NCBI GenBank assembly: GCA_020343655.1
Contig: CP070805.1
Coordinates: forward strand, 947,889-1,009,796
Source: Promethearchaeota archaeon
Lineage (GTDB): Archaea > Asgardarchaeota > Lokiarchaeia > Sigyniarchaeales > SOKP01
Direction: 5' to 3'
DNA length: 61,908 nucleotides
Shown here: positions 34,702-44,157 of the stretch, in pieces
Numbering within the stretch: position 1 is the stretch's first letter
Layout: each line of letters starts with the position of its first letter
Notes under the pieces: model-generated
What the model was told of the DNA's origin: nothing
The model's database searches: none
The model's input: the letters and a program-made list of their open reading frames with translations, nothing else
Program-made: the position numbers and the translations under genes

Positions 34702-35982
34702 TTATGACTTTTTCTTTTTTTTTCCTGCACTGCCAATTTTACGCATTATCCATTCAGGTGTTCCAACACCATTAAAATATTTCAACCAAATATACATGAG
34801 TAAACCTAGAAATCCACAATAACCAACCCAGACAATTGGAAGAAAGATGATTGAAAATTGACCACCATATAAAGGAAGAAATAAATATTGAATAAGAAAA
34901 AGAGAAAGACTTGTCTTTCCATAAAATAAAACTAATTTTATGACGTCGTTTGATTTTTTTTTAATATCAATGAAATAAAAGCATATTGCGATAAGTAAGA
35001 AAGCAACACCAAGATTGTAGAACATATTATGGGCAGTACCTCTTATCATAAACATTGGCATTGCCCCAAACTGATAATAAGTTTGTTGATTTGCGATATC
35101 CAATAAATCAATATGTAAATACTCTGATCTTACAATAAATTCTGGAGATGATTGAGATCCGGGTAATACTCTCGTTAATCCGAAATCCCATATGGGGAGC
35201 TTTGTTAAGGAGTCTGCCCCTCGAGGAACAATAATAAATATTCCAACTAATACAAATATAATCCCATAAATTAAAAATATTCTAAATAACTTGTAATAAG
35301 CTTCTCTAGTCGCTTTTATCATTGCCTCATAAAGAAATTCCCCAAATATTGTAGACATAAAACAAATTGCTAAGAATGGGAAAATTGGTACTTGGGGAAG
35401 TGGAGAAGTTATAATAAAATGTAAAATAGTTATAATTACATTTCCTGTTTCTTTACCTACGTAAAGTAGGTCTCGAATCCAAGGAGACATGTAAATAATA
35501 ATTACACCAATCACTGCGCGTGTAATCTTATTTAATTTTATTGCATAGTAAGAAAAAATCTGAGAGAAACCAATAAACATTAATATGTTCCAACCCCATA
35601 AATTTGATGGGAAAGGAACTACTTCCGCTTCTGTTAATAAAGATACTGGATTTAAAATTACACCAATAATAATAATTATTAATCCTCTTGTAAAAATTCC
35701 ATTACGAATTGTTTTTTCTGGTATTTTGCCTATTTTTCTTTTATAACTGAACACTACACTTAGAGCCGAAAGAAATACAAATAAAGAAGGGCCAAGAACG
35801 TCCATAAAAGCAAAAACAAGTCCATATACATATATCCAATCACTATCAAGCCAACTGAGACCTACATGAGCCAAGATTATCCAAACGATCGCAAATCCTT
35901 TTACATAATCTATTGAATCGATGCGTTTTGATGTATCGTTCATATTATCATTTCTTAATTCTTCTTCAATAATAGTTGACAT
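34702..35982 (-). CDS. Multi-pass acyltransferase-like protein (DUF1624/HGSNAT type), copy A
   Basis: About ten hydrophobic segments. The entry IDSIDYVKGFAIVWIILAHV near residue 20 is the R-x-x-x-x-D-x-x-K-G motif of DUF1624 and heparan-alpha-glucosaminide acetyltransferase-like membrane proteins; the His in LAHV is the expected acyl carrier. Residues GPSLFVFLSALSVVFS follow. A basic tail ends KKKKKS after SPEWIM-like PEWIMRKIG. It is a paralogue of the gene at 37507-38934 and separated from it by a GT87-like gene, suggesting joint action in acylating a surface or lipid-linked glycan. Confidence 0.75.
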   Translation of the reverse strand: MSTIIEEELRNDNMNDTSKRIDSIDYVKGFAIVWIILAHVGLSWLDSDWIYVYGLVFAFMDVLGPSLFVFLSALSVVFSYKRKIGKIPEKTIRNGIFTRGLIIIIIGVILNPVSLLTEAEVVPFPSNLWGWNILMFIGFSQIFSYYAIKLNKITRAVIGVIIIYMSPWIRDLLYVGKETGNVIITILHFIITSPLPQVPIFPFLAICFMSTIFGEFLYEAMIKATREAYYKLFRIFLIYGIIFVLVGIFIIVPRGADSLTKLPIWDFGLTRVLPGSQSSPEFIVRSEYLHIDLLDIANQQTYYQFGAMPMFMIRGTAHNMFYNLGVAFLLIAICFYFIDIKKKSNDVIKLVLFYGKTSLSLFLIQYLFLPLYGGQFSIIFLPIVWVGYCGFLGLLMYIWLKYFNGVGTPEWIMRKIGSAGKKKKKS

Positions 35983-36180
35983 CCTTGATCCTATTCTATT
36001 TATTATTGAACAAATAAGGAAAACATTAATTTCCTAGCTAAAATTGTTATATTATTATTATTGAACGTTTACACTTTTTAAAACCTTTTTATTACCATTA
36101 TAGTTAGTTTATTTTAAAAGCAGTTCTAAGCATAAGGGCCTCTATTTTTAAGATTAGTATTTAAAAAACTTCTATCAATT

Positions 36181-37464
36181 TTATCTAACTTGATTTATAT
36201 AATATACAACTAAGCAGTAGTATAATAGCATCAATAATATTAATCCTCCCACATTAAAAGGGAAAATTTTGTAGGATAGATAAAATATTCCCCAGAAAAT
36301 AACCATCAATATAGCTATTAGATAATGAAGATATTTGAATAGTTTATAGGATTTAAAATTTTTATTGATGAGAATGAAAAAAATCATGAAAGGCGCCAAA
36401 ACGACAAGATGATGAGGCCATGAATCAAAATAAACAATTAGCATTATTAATATACCTGTTAAATATCCATTGATTAAATTAATCGGTTGATTTGAATTTT
36501 GAATATATAGATAATATAATGGAACAAAGATTAACATAGTTATTATGATAAAAACTAAAAAACCACTAATCTCTACTCTAATCAACTGGAATAAAATTAA
36601 GGTTATCCTAGTAAGACTAAATGATGGATTAATTTCTAATCCTCCTTCAATTGCATATGTATATTCTCCAGATAGATTAATATCAATAAAATCTATTAAC
36701 ATTTGCGGATAAATTAGAAAGTAAATTCCCGAGATCAATATCAAAATCACAGATCCTAGCAGCCTCATAATAGTTTTTTTAAAATTAAAAATAAATCTCT
36801 TAGTCTCTCTATTATATTTTAAAACTATTAAAAAAGGTAAAATAAAAATTAAAGTTGGCCTAACTGAAACTCCTAGTCCTAATAAAAATCCTCCTAACAA
36901 ATCATTCTTAACTCCTCCTTTTAAAAAGTAAAAAAGGGAAGCAAGAATAAAAATTAAAACTAAGATATTAATCTGGCCTAAGAAATAATTCATAAATTGC
37001 GGAAGCATTATGAGAAAAACAGCACTTTGATGAAGAATGGATTCATTTTCTGTTTTATCAAAGACATCTCTAAAAGATTTTAATTTATAATATAAATTAG
37101 AACTATTACTTAAGTTCTTATAAATCTGAATGATTTTGTAGATTAAATAAATAATTAGAATATTAAGAAAGAAATTGAAAATTTGAAATATAAAATAACC
37201 CAATTTTAATCCCAACATTGAAAAAGGTGTAAAAAAATAAGCGGAGATTGGTAAATATCTAAATGGAAAAGGGGAAAGCGAAGAGTTGTATAAATTTGGT
37301 AAATCTTCTAATACATTCAACCCAGCATAATAAAATGTCAAATAATCATTTTCATTAATACTCATTAAAGGGCTATCCAAAAAATAAAAGAAAATGAAAG
37401 TCAAGATCAAGTAGAAGGCATTAAAAATAAAAGCTATCAAAAAAAATGATCGAGTTTTATACAT
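36181..37464 (-). CDS. GT87-like polyprenyl-phosphate-sugar glycosyltransferase
   Basis: A 427-residue membrane protein with 9-11 hydrophobic segments. The first external loop has YYAGLNVLEDLPNLYN and PFPFRYLPISAYFFTPFSML, a pattern of GT87 (DUF2029) mannosyltransferases: acidic and aromatic residues before the third span. A PHH motif in DSWPHHLVVLAPFM is also typical of this group. Donor would be a polyprenyl-phosphate sugar; the acceptor is unknown. It lies 42 bases after acyltransferase B and about 200 bases before copy A. Confidence 0.7.
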   Translation of the reverse strand: MYKTRSFFLIAFIFNAFYLILTFIFFYFLDSPLMSINENDYLTFYYAGLNVLEDLPNLYNSSLSPFPFRYLPISAYFFTPFSMLGLKLGYFIFQIFNFFLNILIIYLIYKIIQIYKNLSNSSNLYYKLKSFRDVFDKTENESILHQSAVFLIMLPQFMNYFLGQINILVLIFILASLFYFLKGGVKNDLLGGFLLGLGVSVRPTLIFILPFLIVLKYNRETKRFIFNFKKTIMRLLGSVILILISGIYFLIYPQMLIDFIDINLSGEYTYAIEGGLEINPSFSLTRITLILFQLIRVEISGFLVFIIITMLIFVPLYYLYIQNSNQPINLINGYLTGILIMLIVYFDSWPHHLVVLAPFMIFFILINKNFKSYKLFKYLHYLIAILMVIFWGIFYLSYKIFPFNVGGLILLMLLYYCLVVYYINQVR

Positions 37465-37506
37465 TAAAAATCTTATCTTATTCTTTCAATTAGCGATTTG
37501 ATATAC

Positions 37507-38934
37507 TTATTCCTTCGTTTTTTCATTTTCATCGTCTTTACTCAACTTTTTCATGAAGTCTTCCATTTTTTTAACTTTTTCGCGCTTTTTAATTCTATCA
37601 TACATTTTTTTGGTTGTTTTCTTTACAGCTTCACCTGATTTTTGGCCTATTCTACCTAGTTGAACCATTAACCATTCAGGGGATCCAACCCCTTTAGCAT
37701 ACTCCATCCAAACATACATAAAGATCCCTAAAAACCCAATATAACTGAAAACGATAATTAAGAAAAGACTGACAGTAAATTGATTGAAAAAAAGCGGAAT
37801 AAATAAAAAGTGTATGAGGAACAAACTTAAGGATGTTTTACCGAAATATGTTAATACATTGGTGAAGTCATTGGATTTATTCTGAATATCAATAAAATAA
37901 AAGAAAATAGCAATAATTAATAGTGCCGCACCCTGATTATAAAACATATTTGCACTTGTACCTCTTATTAAGAAATTTGGCATTCCATCGATTACAAAAT
38001 AATTTTGATTATTAGCAATTTCTAATAAGCCCAAATGATTATATTCCGCTAATCCTCCTACCATGGTCTCTGGGGTTTGTGGCGCATAACCAGGTTGCCA
38101 AACAAGGGCATCTGCAAGATTTAGCCCATTAGGAAAGAAGACAAAGATACCAACTAAGATAAAAATTATCCCCCAGACAAAAAATATCCTAAACAAACCC
38201 AAATATGCATCTCTTGTTCCTTTATTCATAGCTTCAAATATATACTCGCCAAAAATGGTCGAAATAAAACATATTGAAACCCAAGGAAGAAGAGTTAAAT
38301 GAGGGGTAGGAGATGTTATAATAAAATGTAGAATAGTGAATATTATATTTCCTGCTTCTTTACCTTCATAAAGAATAGCTCTTAAAAAGGGAGAGAGAAC
38401 GATTATTATTATACCTATCACTATTCGGTTAGATTTTTTTAATTTTAAGATATAAAATGAAAAAATTTGAGAAAATCCTATAAACGTAATAATATTCCAA
38501 CCAAAGATAATTACTCGAATTTGTCCTGTATTTAGATCAACACCTATTATATTCGTAAGCATTCCTAAAATAATCATTACAATGCCACGAGTAAAAATAC
38601 GATTTCGAATAATTTTTGGATGTATTATACCTTCTTTTCTTTTAATACTAAAAATAACGCTCAACGCTGATAGAAAAACAAACAAAGAGGGACCAAGTAT
38701 GTCTAATAGTGCAAAAAGAATTCCATAAAGATACATTGAATCCGCATCAAGCCATCCTTGCGCTGTATGAGCTAAGATTACAAAGACTATAGCAAAACCT
38801 TTTAAAAAGTCTATCGATGATATTCTTCTAGGTGACGCATAATCTCTTATATCTTCAAGTGGAATTTCTTGTTTTAAATAATTAAATAGAGGAGGTGATT
38901 CTGTCTCTATCTCAGATTCTATTTGTGACGTCAT
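37507..38934 (-). CDS. Multi-pass acyltransferase-like protein (DUF1624/HGSNAT type), copy B
   Basis: A paralogue of copy A with the same motif order: ISSIDFLKGFAIVFVILAHT near residue 40, GPSLFVFLSALSVIFS, and IIFGWNIITFIGFSQIFSFY. The tail adds about 60 charged residues (VKKTTKKMYDRIKKREKV onward) that should be cytosolic. Copy B is the first gene of the run; GT87 follows by 42 bases. The two acyltransferases are similar along their entire length, so an old tandem duplication with later insertion of the GT gene is likely. Substrates unknown. Confidence 0.75.
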   Translation of the reverse strand: MTSQIESEIETESPPLFNYLKQEIPLEDIRDYASPRRISSIDFLKGFAIVFVILAHTAQGWLDADSMYLYGILFALLDILGPSLFVFLSALSVIFSIKRKEGIIHPKIIRNRIFTRGIVMIILGMLTNIIGVDLNTGQIRVIIFGWNIITFIGFSQIFSFYILKLKKSNRIVIGIIIIVLSPFLRAILYEGKEAGNIIFTILHFIITSPTPHLTLLPWVSICFISTIFGEYIFEAMNKGTRDAYLGLFRIFFVWGIIFILVGIFVFFPNGLNLADALVWQPGYAPQTPETMVGGLAEYNHLGLLEIANNQNYFVIDGMPNFLIRGTSANMFYNQGAALLIIAIFFYFIDIQNKSNDFTNVLTYFGKTSLSLFLIHFLFIPLFFNQFTVSLFLIIVFSYIGFLGIFMYVWMEYAKGVGSPEWLMVQLGRIGQKSGEAVKKTTKKMYDRIKKREKVKKMEDFMKKLSKDDENEKTKE

Positions 38935-39068
38935 CTTAGTATTATTTATTATTTAATTGACAATTCAAAATCTCAGAAAAATTAATATTTTCAAAACTTA
39001 TTTTAATATTATTCTTTTTGAATTTTTATAATTTTTCAATTTGAATCAAAAAATCTGTATGACATTTT

Positions 39069-39500
39069 ATGGAACTTAGAAAGTGCATAAATAGATCTAT
39101 AATAGGTTTAATTGGTTCTATAATAATAATATTATCTGAATTTTTTTCATGGTTTTCTGATTCTAGCTTAATGGAGATTTATATTAGCACCATGTCTGTA
39201 GCTATCGCAGACGCATTTTTATTTATCTTTCCATTAATGAGTGGTGTCATTTGTCTAATCGCTAGCATTTTAATGATTTATAAAATAGAGTTAAAGATTA
39301 AATCTATTATAATATTTTTCGTTGGTTTAGGATTTTTGATAATATTTTTTATTGATTATATTAGGATTATTATTTCATATTTAGGATACCTTCCTAATGC
39401 GGGTATTGGATTATACCTAGCAGTCGTAGGATTTCTTTTAATATTAATTAATATTATAAATGTGTTAATGACTATAGAAAAACGCACGGATGGTAATTAA
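39069..39500 (+). CDS. Small four-span membrane protein, unknown
   Basis: Four hydrophobic segments in 143 residues with very short loops; no recognisable motif. Its stop (39498-39500) overlaps the probable ATG (39490) of the following winged-helix membrane gene, so the two are likely translationally coupled. It may form a complex with that protein. Upstream, 134 bases separate it from the divergent acyltransferase gene. Confidence 0.6.
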   Translation: MELRKCINRSIIGLIGSIIIILSEFFSWFSDSSLMEIYISTMSVAIADAFLFIFPLMSGVICLIASILMIYKIELKIKSIIIFFVGLGFLIIFFIDYIRIIISYLGYLPNAGIGLYLAVVGFLLILINIINVLMTIEKRTDGN

Positions 39501-40384
39501 GAATTACAAAAAAACCTAATGGACCTGAGAATGAATCAAATGGGCAAGATACTGAATCAAGTTTTTATTATGCTCTAGGTCATGAACTTAGAAGAAGAAT
39601 AATTAAAATCATTGGAGATAATGAGTTTACATCCTTTACCGTCCTAAAAAAAGTACTTAGAGTAAGTACTGGGACAATTTATCATCATTTAGATACTCTA
39701 TCAGAGTTAATAGAACAAAGACAAGATAAAAAGTATTATTTAACAGAATTAGGAGTTTATGCTTATAACTCTTTAAAGGATAATATTGAAACAATTAAAT
39801 CTCCTACTAGAGAATTCAAATCCCCAATTTTAAGAAATTTGATGTTATTAACTTCTAGAAGATTCATTCTTTTTGAAAAAGAAGATAAAATTTACACTAT
39901 TTTAATATCACTCGGTATAATTGTTCTAGGTACCATTTTTTGTGGATTAAATGGTTTATCCTCTTTTTTATTATTTTTTTTAGAAAATACTCAAATAGGG
40001 CTAGACATATCTTTTCGAATTTTAATTAGTTTTAGTTTTATAATTAATTTTTTTATATTTTTCATCATAATAGAAGGTATTTCTCGATTATTTTATAAAA
40101 AGAAAGAAAATACATTGAGTTTTTTTATTTCTTTTGCGATTATTGAATTTCCAATGATTTTGTATCTTATACTCCACTTAATTTTTATATCTTCAGGTAT
40201 AATATTTCTCAGCATAGTTAATTTAATTGATAAAGTATTATTGATTATCTTCCAAGTCTGGTCCTTATGGTTATTATCATACAGTTTATGTGTAAAGAAA
40301 GGATTAAAAATTGAAAGTAGTCTAATTATTTCTTTATTGCTTCATTATGGAGGTTTTACAATAATTTTGCTTATATTGGTTTAA
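39490..40384 (+). CDS. Winged-helix regulator with membrane domain, apparent +1 frameshift at an A7 run
   Basis: ATG at 39490 reads MVIKNYKK and then stops, but skipping one A in the A7 run at 39508-39514 joins a long open frame to 40384. That frame has no ATG, GTG or TTG before 39839, yet its first part is clearly a real domain: an ArsR-like winged helix (FYYALGHELRRRIIKIIG, then VSTGTIYHHLDTLSEL). Five or so hydrophobic spans follow from residue 125 in a Yip1-like layout. Only the part from 39839 would be called by standard rules. Options: sequencing error, ATT start at 39503, or true recoding. It is probably a membrane-tethered regulator acting with the four-span protein. Confidence 0.65.
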
Positions 40385-41666
40385 CAACTTTAAAATTTAG
40401 ATCTTTTAGAGATTGAATTATTTCATTCACTCTTATACGCGATGAGGTTAAATCCTTCGTTTTTGTAGCAATAAAACTCGAGAATTGTTCTGAATTATTA
40501 AGTGAAATTGGAGGTGTGACAAATTCAGGGATTTTTTTCATTAAAGAAGGGATTACATCTTCATATAATTCTACTTTATCTTTGAATTCAGTAATATTAA
40601 AATCAACTCTGGTAAAGTGTGAATGATTGAGTATTTTGATTTCTGTTGATTTCAAGTCATTTGTTTTGGAATTTAGAATTAGTTCTGCACAATTTAGATT
40701 AATTACATTTCTTAATCCGATGTATGAAGTAGTTAACCGGGGATTAATCTCTATAAAATATAAAGTAGAAGGGTATTTTTCTATGAAATCGATACCAAAA
40801 TAACCTTCAATTTTAGAGAAATTGATTTTTTTCATAACAACTGATAATTCCCCAAGTATTTCTTTATAATTTTCTAAAGGAGTATACCCCCCTAGATATT
40901 CAGATTTTAGATTTTTAATATTAATATCCTGTGAATTCACAGTCAGAATAATTGGATTTAAACCTAATAAATTTGGAGAACCTATTAATGATATACTTGA
41001 GTCCTTTCCTTCAATAAATTCTTGTAGTATAAAATTCTGGTTTTTATCATGTGTTCTATAAAATTCTTTAAAAAAATCTGATATTTGATTTTCATTTTCA
41101 AAATAATAAACTGATTCTGCTCCAACACCATCTTCAGGTTTAATCACAATTGGACCATTTAATTTTCTATATTTATGAATTATAAAATCGAAATCTAAAA
41201 ATTCCTCTTTATAAGGGATTCTGTAAGTTCTTGGAGTTAAAATTTCATTTTTTTTGAAAAAGTTATAAATTCTTATTTTCGAAGTACCAAGTTTAATTCC
41301 ACTTAGATTTGTGCTTAAAATTATTTTATTGAAGTTTTTAGCGATTTTAGTAAGTTCAAAAAGGATATTTGAAGTTTCTGGAGCTATTATGAAAACGTAT
41401 TTACATTCTCTCACAAAATTTTTAAAGACTTTAAGATAATTTTCATGAGTATGTATCTTTTTTATAACATCAGCATCCAAAATTTTAGATAAAAAGAAAA
41501 TCCTATAATCTAAAAGTGTATAAATTTCAAAATCCAGTGCTTTAAAGTCTTTGATAATCGACCTTAACATACCAAACCCTTCACAAAAAAGTGAAGTTGG
41601 TATATCAGCTTGACTAAAACCGCCACCAGAGACAAATTCAAAAATAAAAATTAAATTTTTAGTCAT
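40371..41666 (-). CDS. ATP-grasp ligase, MfnD-like family
   Basis: Begins IFIFEFVSGGGFSQADIPTS, typical of the COG1821 group of ATP-grasp enzymes, which contains the tyramine--glutamate ligase MfnD of methanofuran synthesis. The ATP-grasp core is present: GPIVIKPEDGVGAESVYYF with the Lys, LQEFIEGKDSSIS, and FIEINPRLTTSY with the metal-binding Glu-x-Asn. Length 431 is longer than MfnD because of a C-terminal extension of about 100 residues. It ligates a carboxylate to an amine using ATP. The substrate is unknown. Its end overlaps the convergent winged-helix gene by 14 bases. Confidence 0.75.
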   Translation of the reverse strand: MTKNLIFIFEFVSGGGFSQADIPTSLFCEGFGMLRSIIKDFKALDFEIYTLLDYRIFFLSKILDADVIKKIHTHENYLKVFKNFVRECKYVFIIAPETSNILFELTKIAKNFNKIILSTNLSGIKLGTSKIRIYNFFKKNEILTPRTYRIPYKEEFLDFDFIIHKYRKLNGPIVIKPEDGVGAESVYYFENENQISDFFKEFYRTHDKNQNFILQEFIEGKDSSISLIGSPNLLGLNPIILTVNSQDINIKNLKSEYLGGYTPLENYKEILGELSVVMKKINFSKIEGYFGIDFIEKYPSTLYFIEINPRLTTSYIGLRNVINLNCAELILNSKTNDLKSTEIKILNHSHFTRVDFNITEFKDKVELYEDVIPSLMKKIPEFVTPPISLNNSEQFSSFIATKTKDLTSSRIRVNEIIQSLKDLNFKVVKPI

Positions 41667-41800
41667 TTTTAAAGTAAATCAATAATATTCAGATTTATAG
41701 AGATTTATCGTTTATAAAAACGTTTTGAAAGATTAGTTTTAAAATGATGGTTAAATTATTTAATTTAACTAAATTTAATAAAAAACTATAGGATTTTATT

Positions 41801-43033
41801 ATGACTTTTTTTACAGAAGAATTAATGCAGAGAATTCGTTATCTGCATTTTAAAATAAAACACTTAGAAGATGCTTTAGAAAAAGAAGATGAGCGCTTTA
41901 ATTTAGATGATCTGAATCTTATATTGGAATATACAAAGATATTAAATATTAATTATAAAAATGAAAACCATAAAGAGATACTAAAAGATTTAGATATTAC
42001 TCCTAATTTTTTTGACCCTTTAGCCAAAAAAGAAATTGAAATTCAAGATATTATGTTTGAAGGTGCTCGTGCATTATGGGTTATGGCTAAGGCTTATTCC
42101 CAATTATCTGAAAAATATGAAGAGGAAGAAGAATGGGAAAATGCTATCATTGCAATGACAGAGTGCAGTAAAATTTATAAGACAGCTGCCTACTTTAGCG
42201 CTGCTGTTGTTTATCAAAAAGAGAAGGGGCTTACTCTAGATTCAGAAAATTTGGAGTTAAATTCAGAGGAATCAAGAATTCTTGCTCAAAGTCTTGCTGC
42301 TATACGAGAAGAAAATAATAATAATATTTACTTTTCTTCAAAACTGTATGCAGGCCTTAGTTTACTATCAAAAAGATTATTCTATTTAAAAAAGCATGAA
42401 GAGAAAAAGAAACAACAAATTCGAGCTCAATTTCACTATGATATGGGAAAAGCGTGTTATCTTAAAGCTCGAGCGTCTTTAGAATCATCAATCACATCAA
42501 TTAATAAAGAAAAAGTCAATAAACTACAACAAAAAGCTTTATGGTATTATTTAAAAGCAAAAGATATCTGGGAAGATATGTTAAAAACTCTTACGCTTTC
42601 GAATGAAGAAAAAGAAAACATAGAGCTAAACTTATCCATTGTAACAGAAAATTTAAAAGAGAACGATGTAGAACAATTAGAATATGACGAAATAAAGAGG
42701 ATCCAAGATCCTGAACCAATAATTATCATTCCTGAGAATTTAGCACCGTTTGTCCCTAAAAGTATTATATATCTAACCAAATTTGTTCCTAAGGATTTAA
42801 ATATCAAACGATTTAAGTTATACCAAAAAAAGAAACTTGAAGAAAAAATTCCATATAGTAAAAAAGAGAGATTAATCGATAAAAAAGCAGGAGTTGTACG
42901 AACTATCAATGAACTAAAGTTATTAAAAGAAAATAATGAGATTGAAGTTGATAAGTTCGCAGAACTTATGGAGAAATATTCTACAAAACTAAAAATGATT
43001 GATTCGGCTATCGAAAAATTGGCGAAAAAATAA
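41801..43033 (+). CDS. Probable BRO1/ALIX-type domain protein
   Basis: A helical 410-residue cytosolic protein that I match to the BRO1 domain by its motif order. FEGARALWVMAKAYSQLSEK (86-105) corresponds to the BRO1 helix YEKxxVLFNxAAL; ECSKIYKTAAYFSA (121-134) to the AAGAF helix; RILAQSLAAIREE (159-171) to the LMLAQAQE helix; KENDVEQLEYDEI (286-298) to the NDxIY segment before the conserved DP; and FVPKDLNIKRFKLYQKKKL (328-346) to the MVPVSVxxxxxxYxxRK segment. BRO1 proteins bind ESCRT-III in eukaryotes. The last 60 residues are helical, like a shortened V-domain. Homology is by eye. Confidence 0.62.
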   Translation: MTFFTEELMQRIRYLHFKIKHLEDALEKEDERFNLDDLNLILEYTKILNINYKNENHKEILKDLDITPNFFDPLAKKEIEIQDIMFEGARALWVMAKAYSQLSEKYEEEEEWENAIIAMTECSKIYKTAAYFSAAVVYQKEKGLTLDSENLELNSEESRILAQSLAAIREENNNNIYFSSKLYAGLSLLSKRLFYLKKHEEKKKQQIRAQFHYDMGKACYLKARASLESSITSINKEKVNKLQQKALWYYLKAKDIWEDMLKTLTLSNEEKENIELNLSIVTENLKENDVEQLEYDEIKRIQDPEPIIIIPENLAPFVPKSIIYLTKFVPKDLNIKRFKLYQKKKLEEKIPYSKKERLIDKKAGVVRTINELKLLKENNEIEVDKFAELMEKYSTKLKMIDSAIEKLAKK

Positions 43034-43059
43034 GATAATTAATATATCCGATACAAAAA

Positions 43060-43563
43060 TTATTGATCTTCATTAGGTATTGATACTTTTTCTCTTTCTA
43101 TATACATTTTACGATTTACTTCTAATCTAAAATCTCTTTTTGACTCCTCTAGAAATATTAGATCATAGACTTCTTTAAGCACTAAACCAATTAAAATTAA
43201 TTCCATAAGAAAAATAAGAAAGATCATCATCATTTCCAAGTTATGTAATTCTCTAAGAAAAAGAGATGTTAATAAAAAGATATGAGGGATATAAAATATC
43301 GTTACAACACCCATAACTTTCCCGAATTTAATAATATTTCTATTTTCTAACTTAAAAATCTTCTTTAACCTTAAAGCATTCCACAAATAGTATGAAGAAA
43401 ATATTAGGTTTATGGAACATAAAATAACAATAAAATCCCTTTCTTGAGCTCGCAGTCCGATATATGATTTTAGTACAATTGACCCAATCAAAAGGGTTAA
43501 AGAGAAAAATAATATTATCAATGATAAGCTAGTTAACCCATCCTTAAAATCCTTAAAATCCAT
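43060..43563 (-). CDS. Four-span membrane protein, unknown
   Basis: Four hydrophobic segments in 167 residues with a basic, cytosolic C-terminal helix (RDFRLEVNRKMYIEREKV). No motifs recognised. It is convergent with the BRO1-like gene (26 bases between ends) and divergent from the small gene at 43731. A membrane partner of the BRO1-like protein is conceivable, but only proximity supports it. Confidence 0.55.
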   Translation of the reverse strand: MDFKDFKDGLTSLSLIILFFSLTLLIGSIVLKSYIGLRAQERDFIVILCSINLIFSSYYLWNALRLKKIFKLENRNIIKFGKVMGVVTIFYIPHIFLLTSLFLRELHNLEMMMIFLIFLMELILIGLVLKEVYDLIFLEESKRDFRLEVNRKMYIEREKVSIPNEDQ

Positions 43564-43730
43564 TATGAGGAAATTGAAATTTCTTGAGATAACCTGATAA
43601 TTTATATTCTTTTTTTTTATATTTTAATTTTTTTTATATGGTAGGATTTGGCAACACACATGAAAAATGTCCTTCAAAAAAATTAGTTAAAATATTTGTC
43701 ATTTTTATTCTAAGCAGTCTTTTTAATATT

Positions 43731-43994
43731 ATGTCTGAACAAACATCAATTCTATTGTATATTAAAAACATGCTTGCAGATTTAATTTATATCAATGGCA
43801 TTATTGCAACTGAGCTAATTAAAATAACAGAAAACACCGCAACTATTCGTCGTGGAAAGGAATTTCTAGATAAAACAAGTTGTCCAGCCGAACATTATGA
43901 ATTGAACAAACAGATCATCGAAATTATGAAAAAATATCAAAAAAAGCCAACAAATCTCGCTGCATTAGAGGCTCATGTCTTTAAACACTTATAA
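43731..43994 (+). CDS. Small helical protein, unknown
   Basis: An 87-residue protein beginning at ATG 43731 (MSEQTSILLYIKNMLADL). The frame is open upstream to 43638, but those residues look like translated leader. It is probably a helical bundle with one Cys (KTSCPAEHYELNKQ). It precedes the IscU-like fragments by 22 bases and could belong with them. No family recognised. Confidence 0.5.
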   Translation: MSEQTSILLYIKNMLADLIYINGIIATELIKITENTATIRRGKEFLDKTSCPAEHYELNKQIIEIMKKYQKKPTNLAALEAHVFKHL

Positions 43995-44016
43995 ATAACT
44001 GTATGATGATTATAAA

Positions 44017-44157
44017 ATGCCTGATAAATTTTATGAATTTACCAAGAAACTTCAAGAAGAAATAATTCAAAAATAAATTGAAGACTATAACGAAAAAATC
44101 GTAAATCTATATCACAATACTCAAAATTGGGGAAAACCTTCAAAAGAAGTAATAACT
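44017..44157 (+). pseudogene. N-terminal part of the IscU/NifU-like gene, cut by an in-frame TAA
   Basis: ATG at 44017 begins MPDKFYEFTKKLQEEIIQK, then TAA at 44074-44076, then IEDYNEKIVNLYHNTQNWGK continues in the same frame into the next entry. The WGKP stretch before EVITVF is usual in archaeal NifU-like proteins, so this is the real N-terminus. A CAA to TAA change would explain it. Confidence 0.6.

Noticed and set aside
43638..43730. N-terminal extension of the 43731 gene
   Set aside because: A hydrophobic and Phe/Ile-rich stretch of translated AT-rich leader; the ATG at 43731 gives a more natural start.
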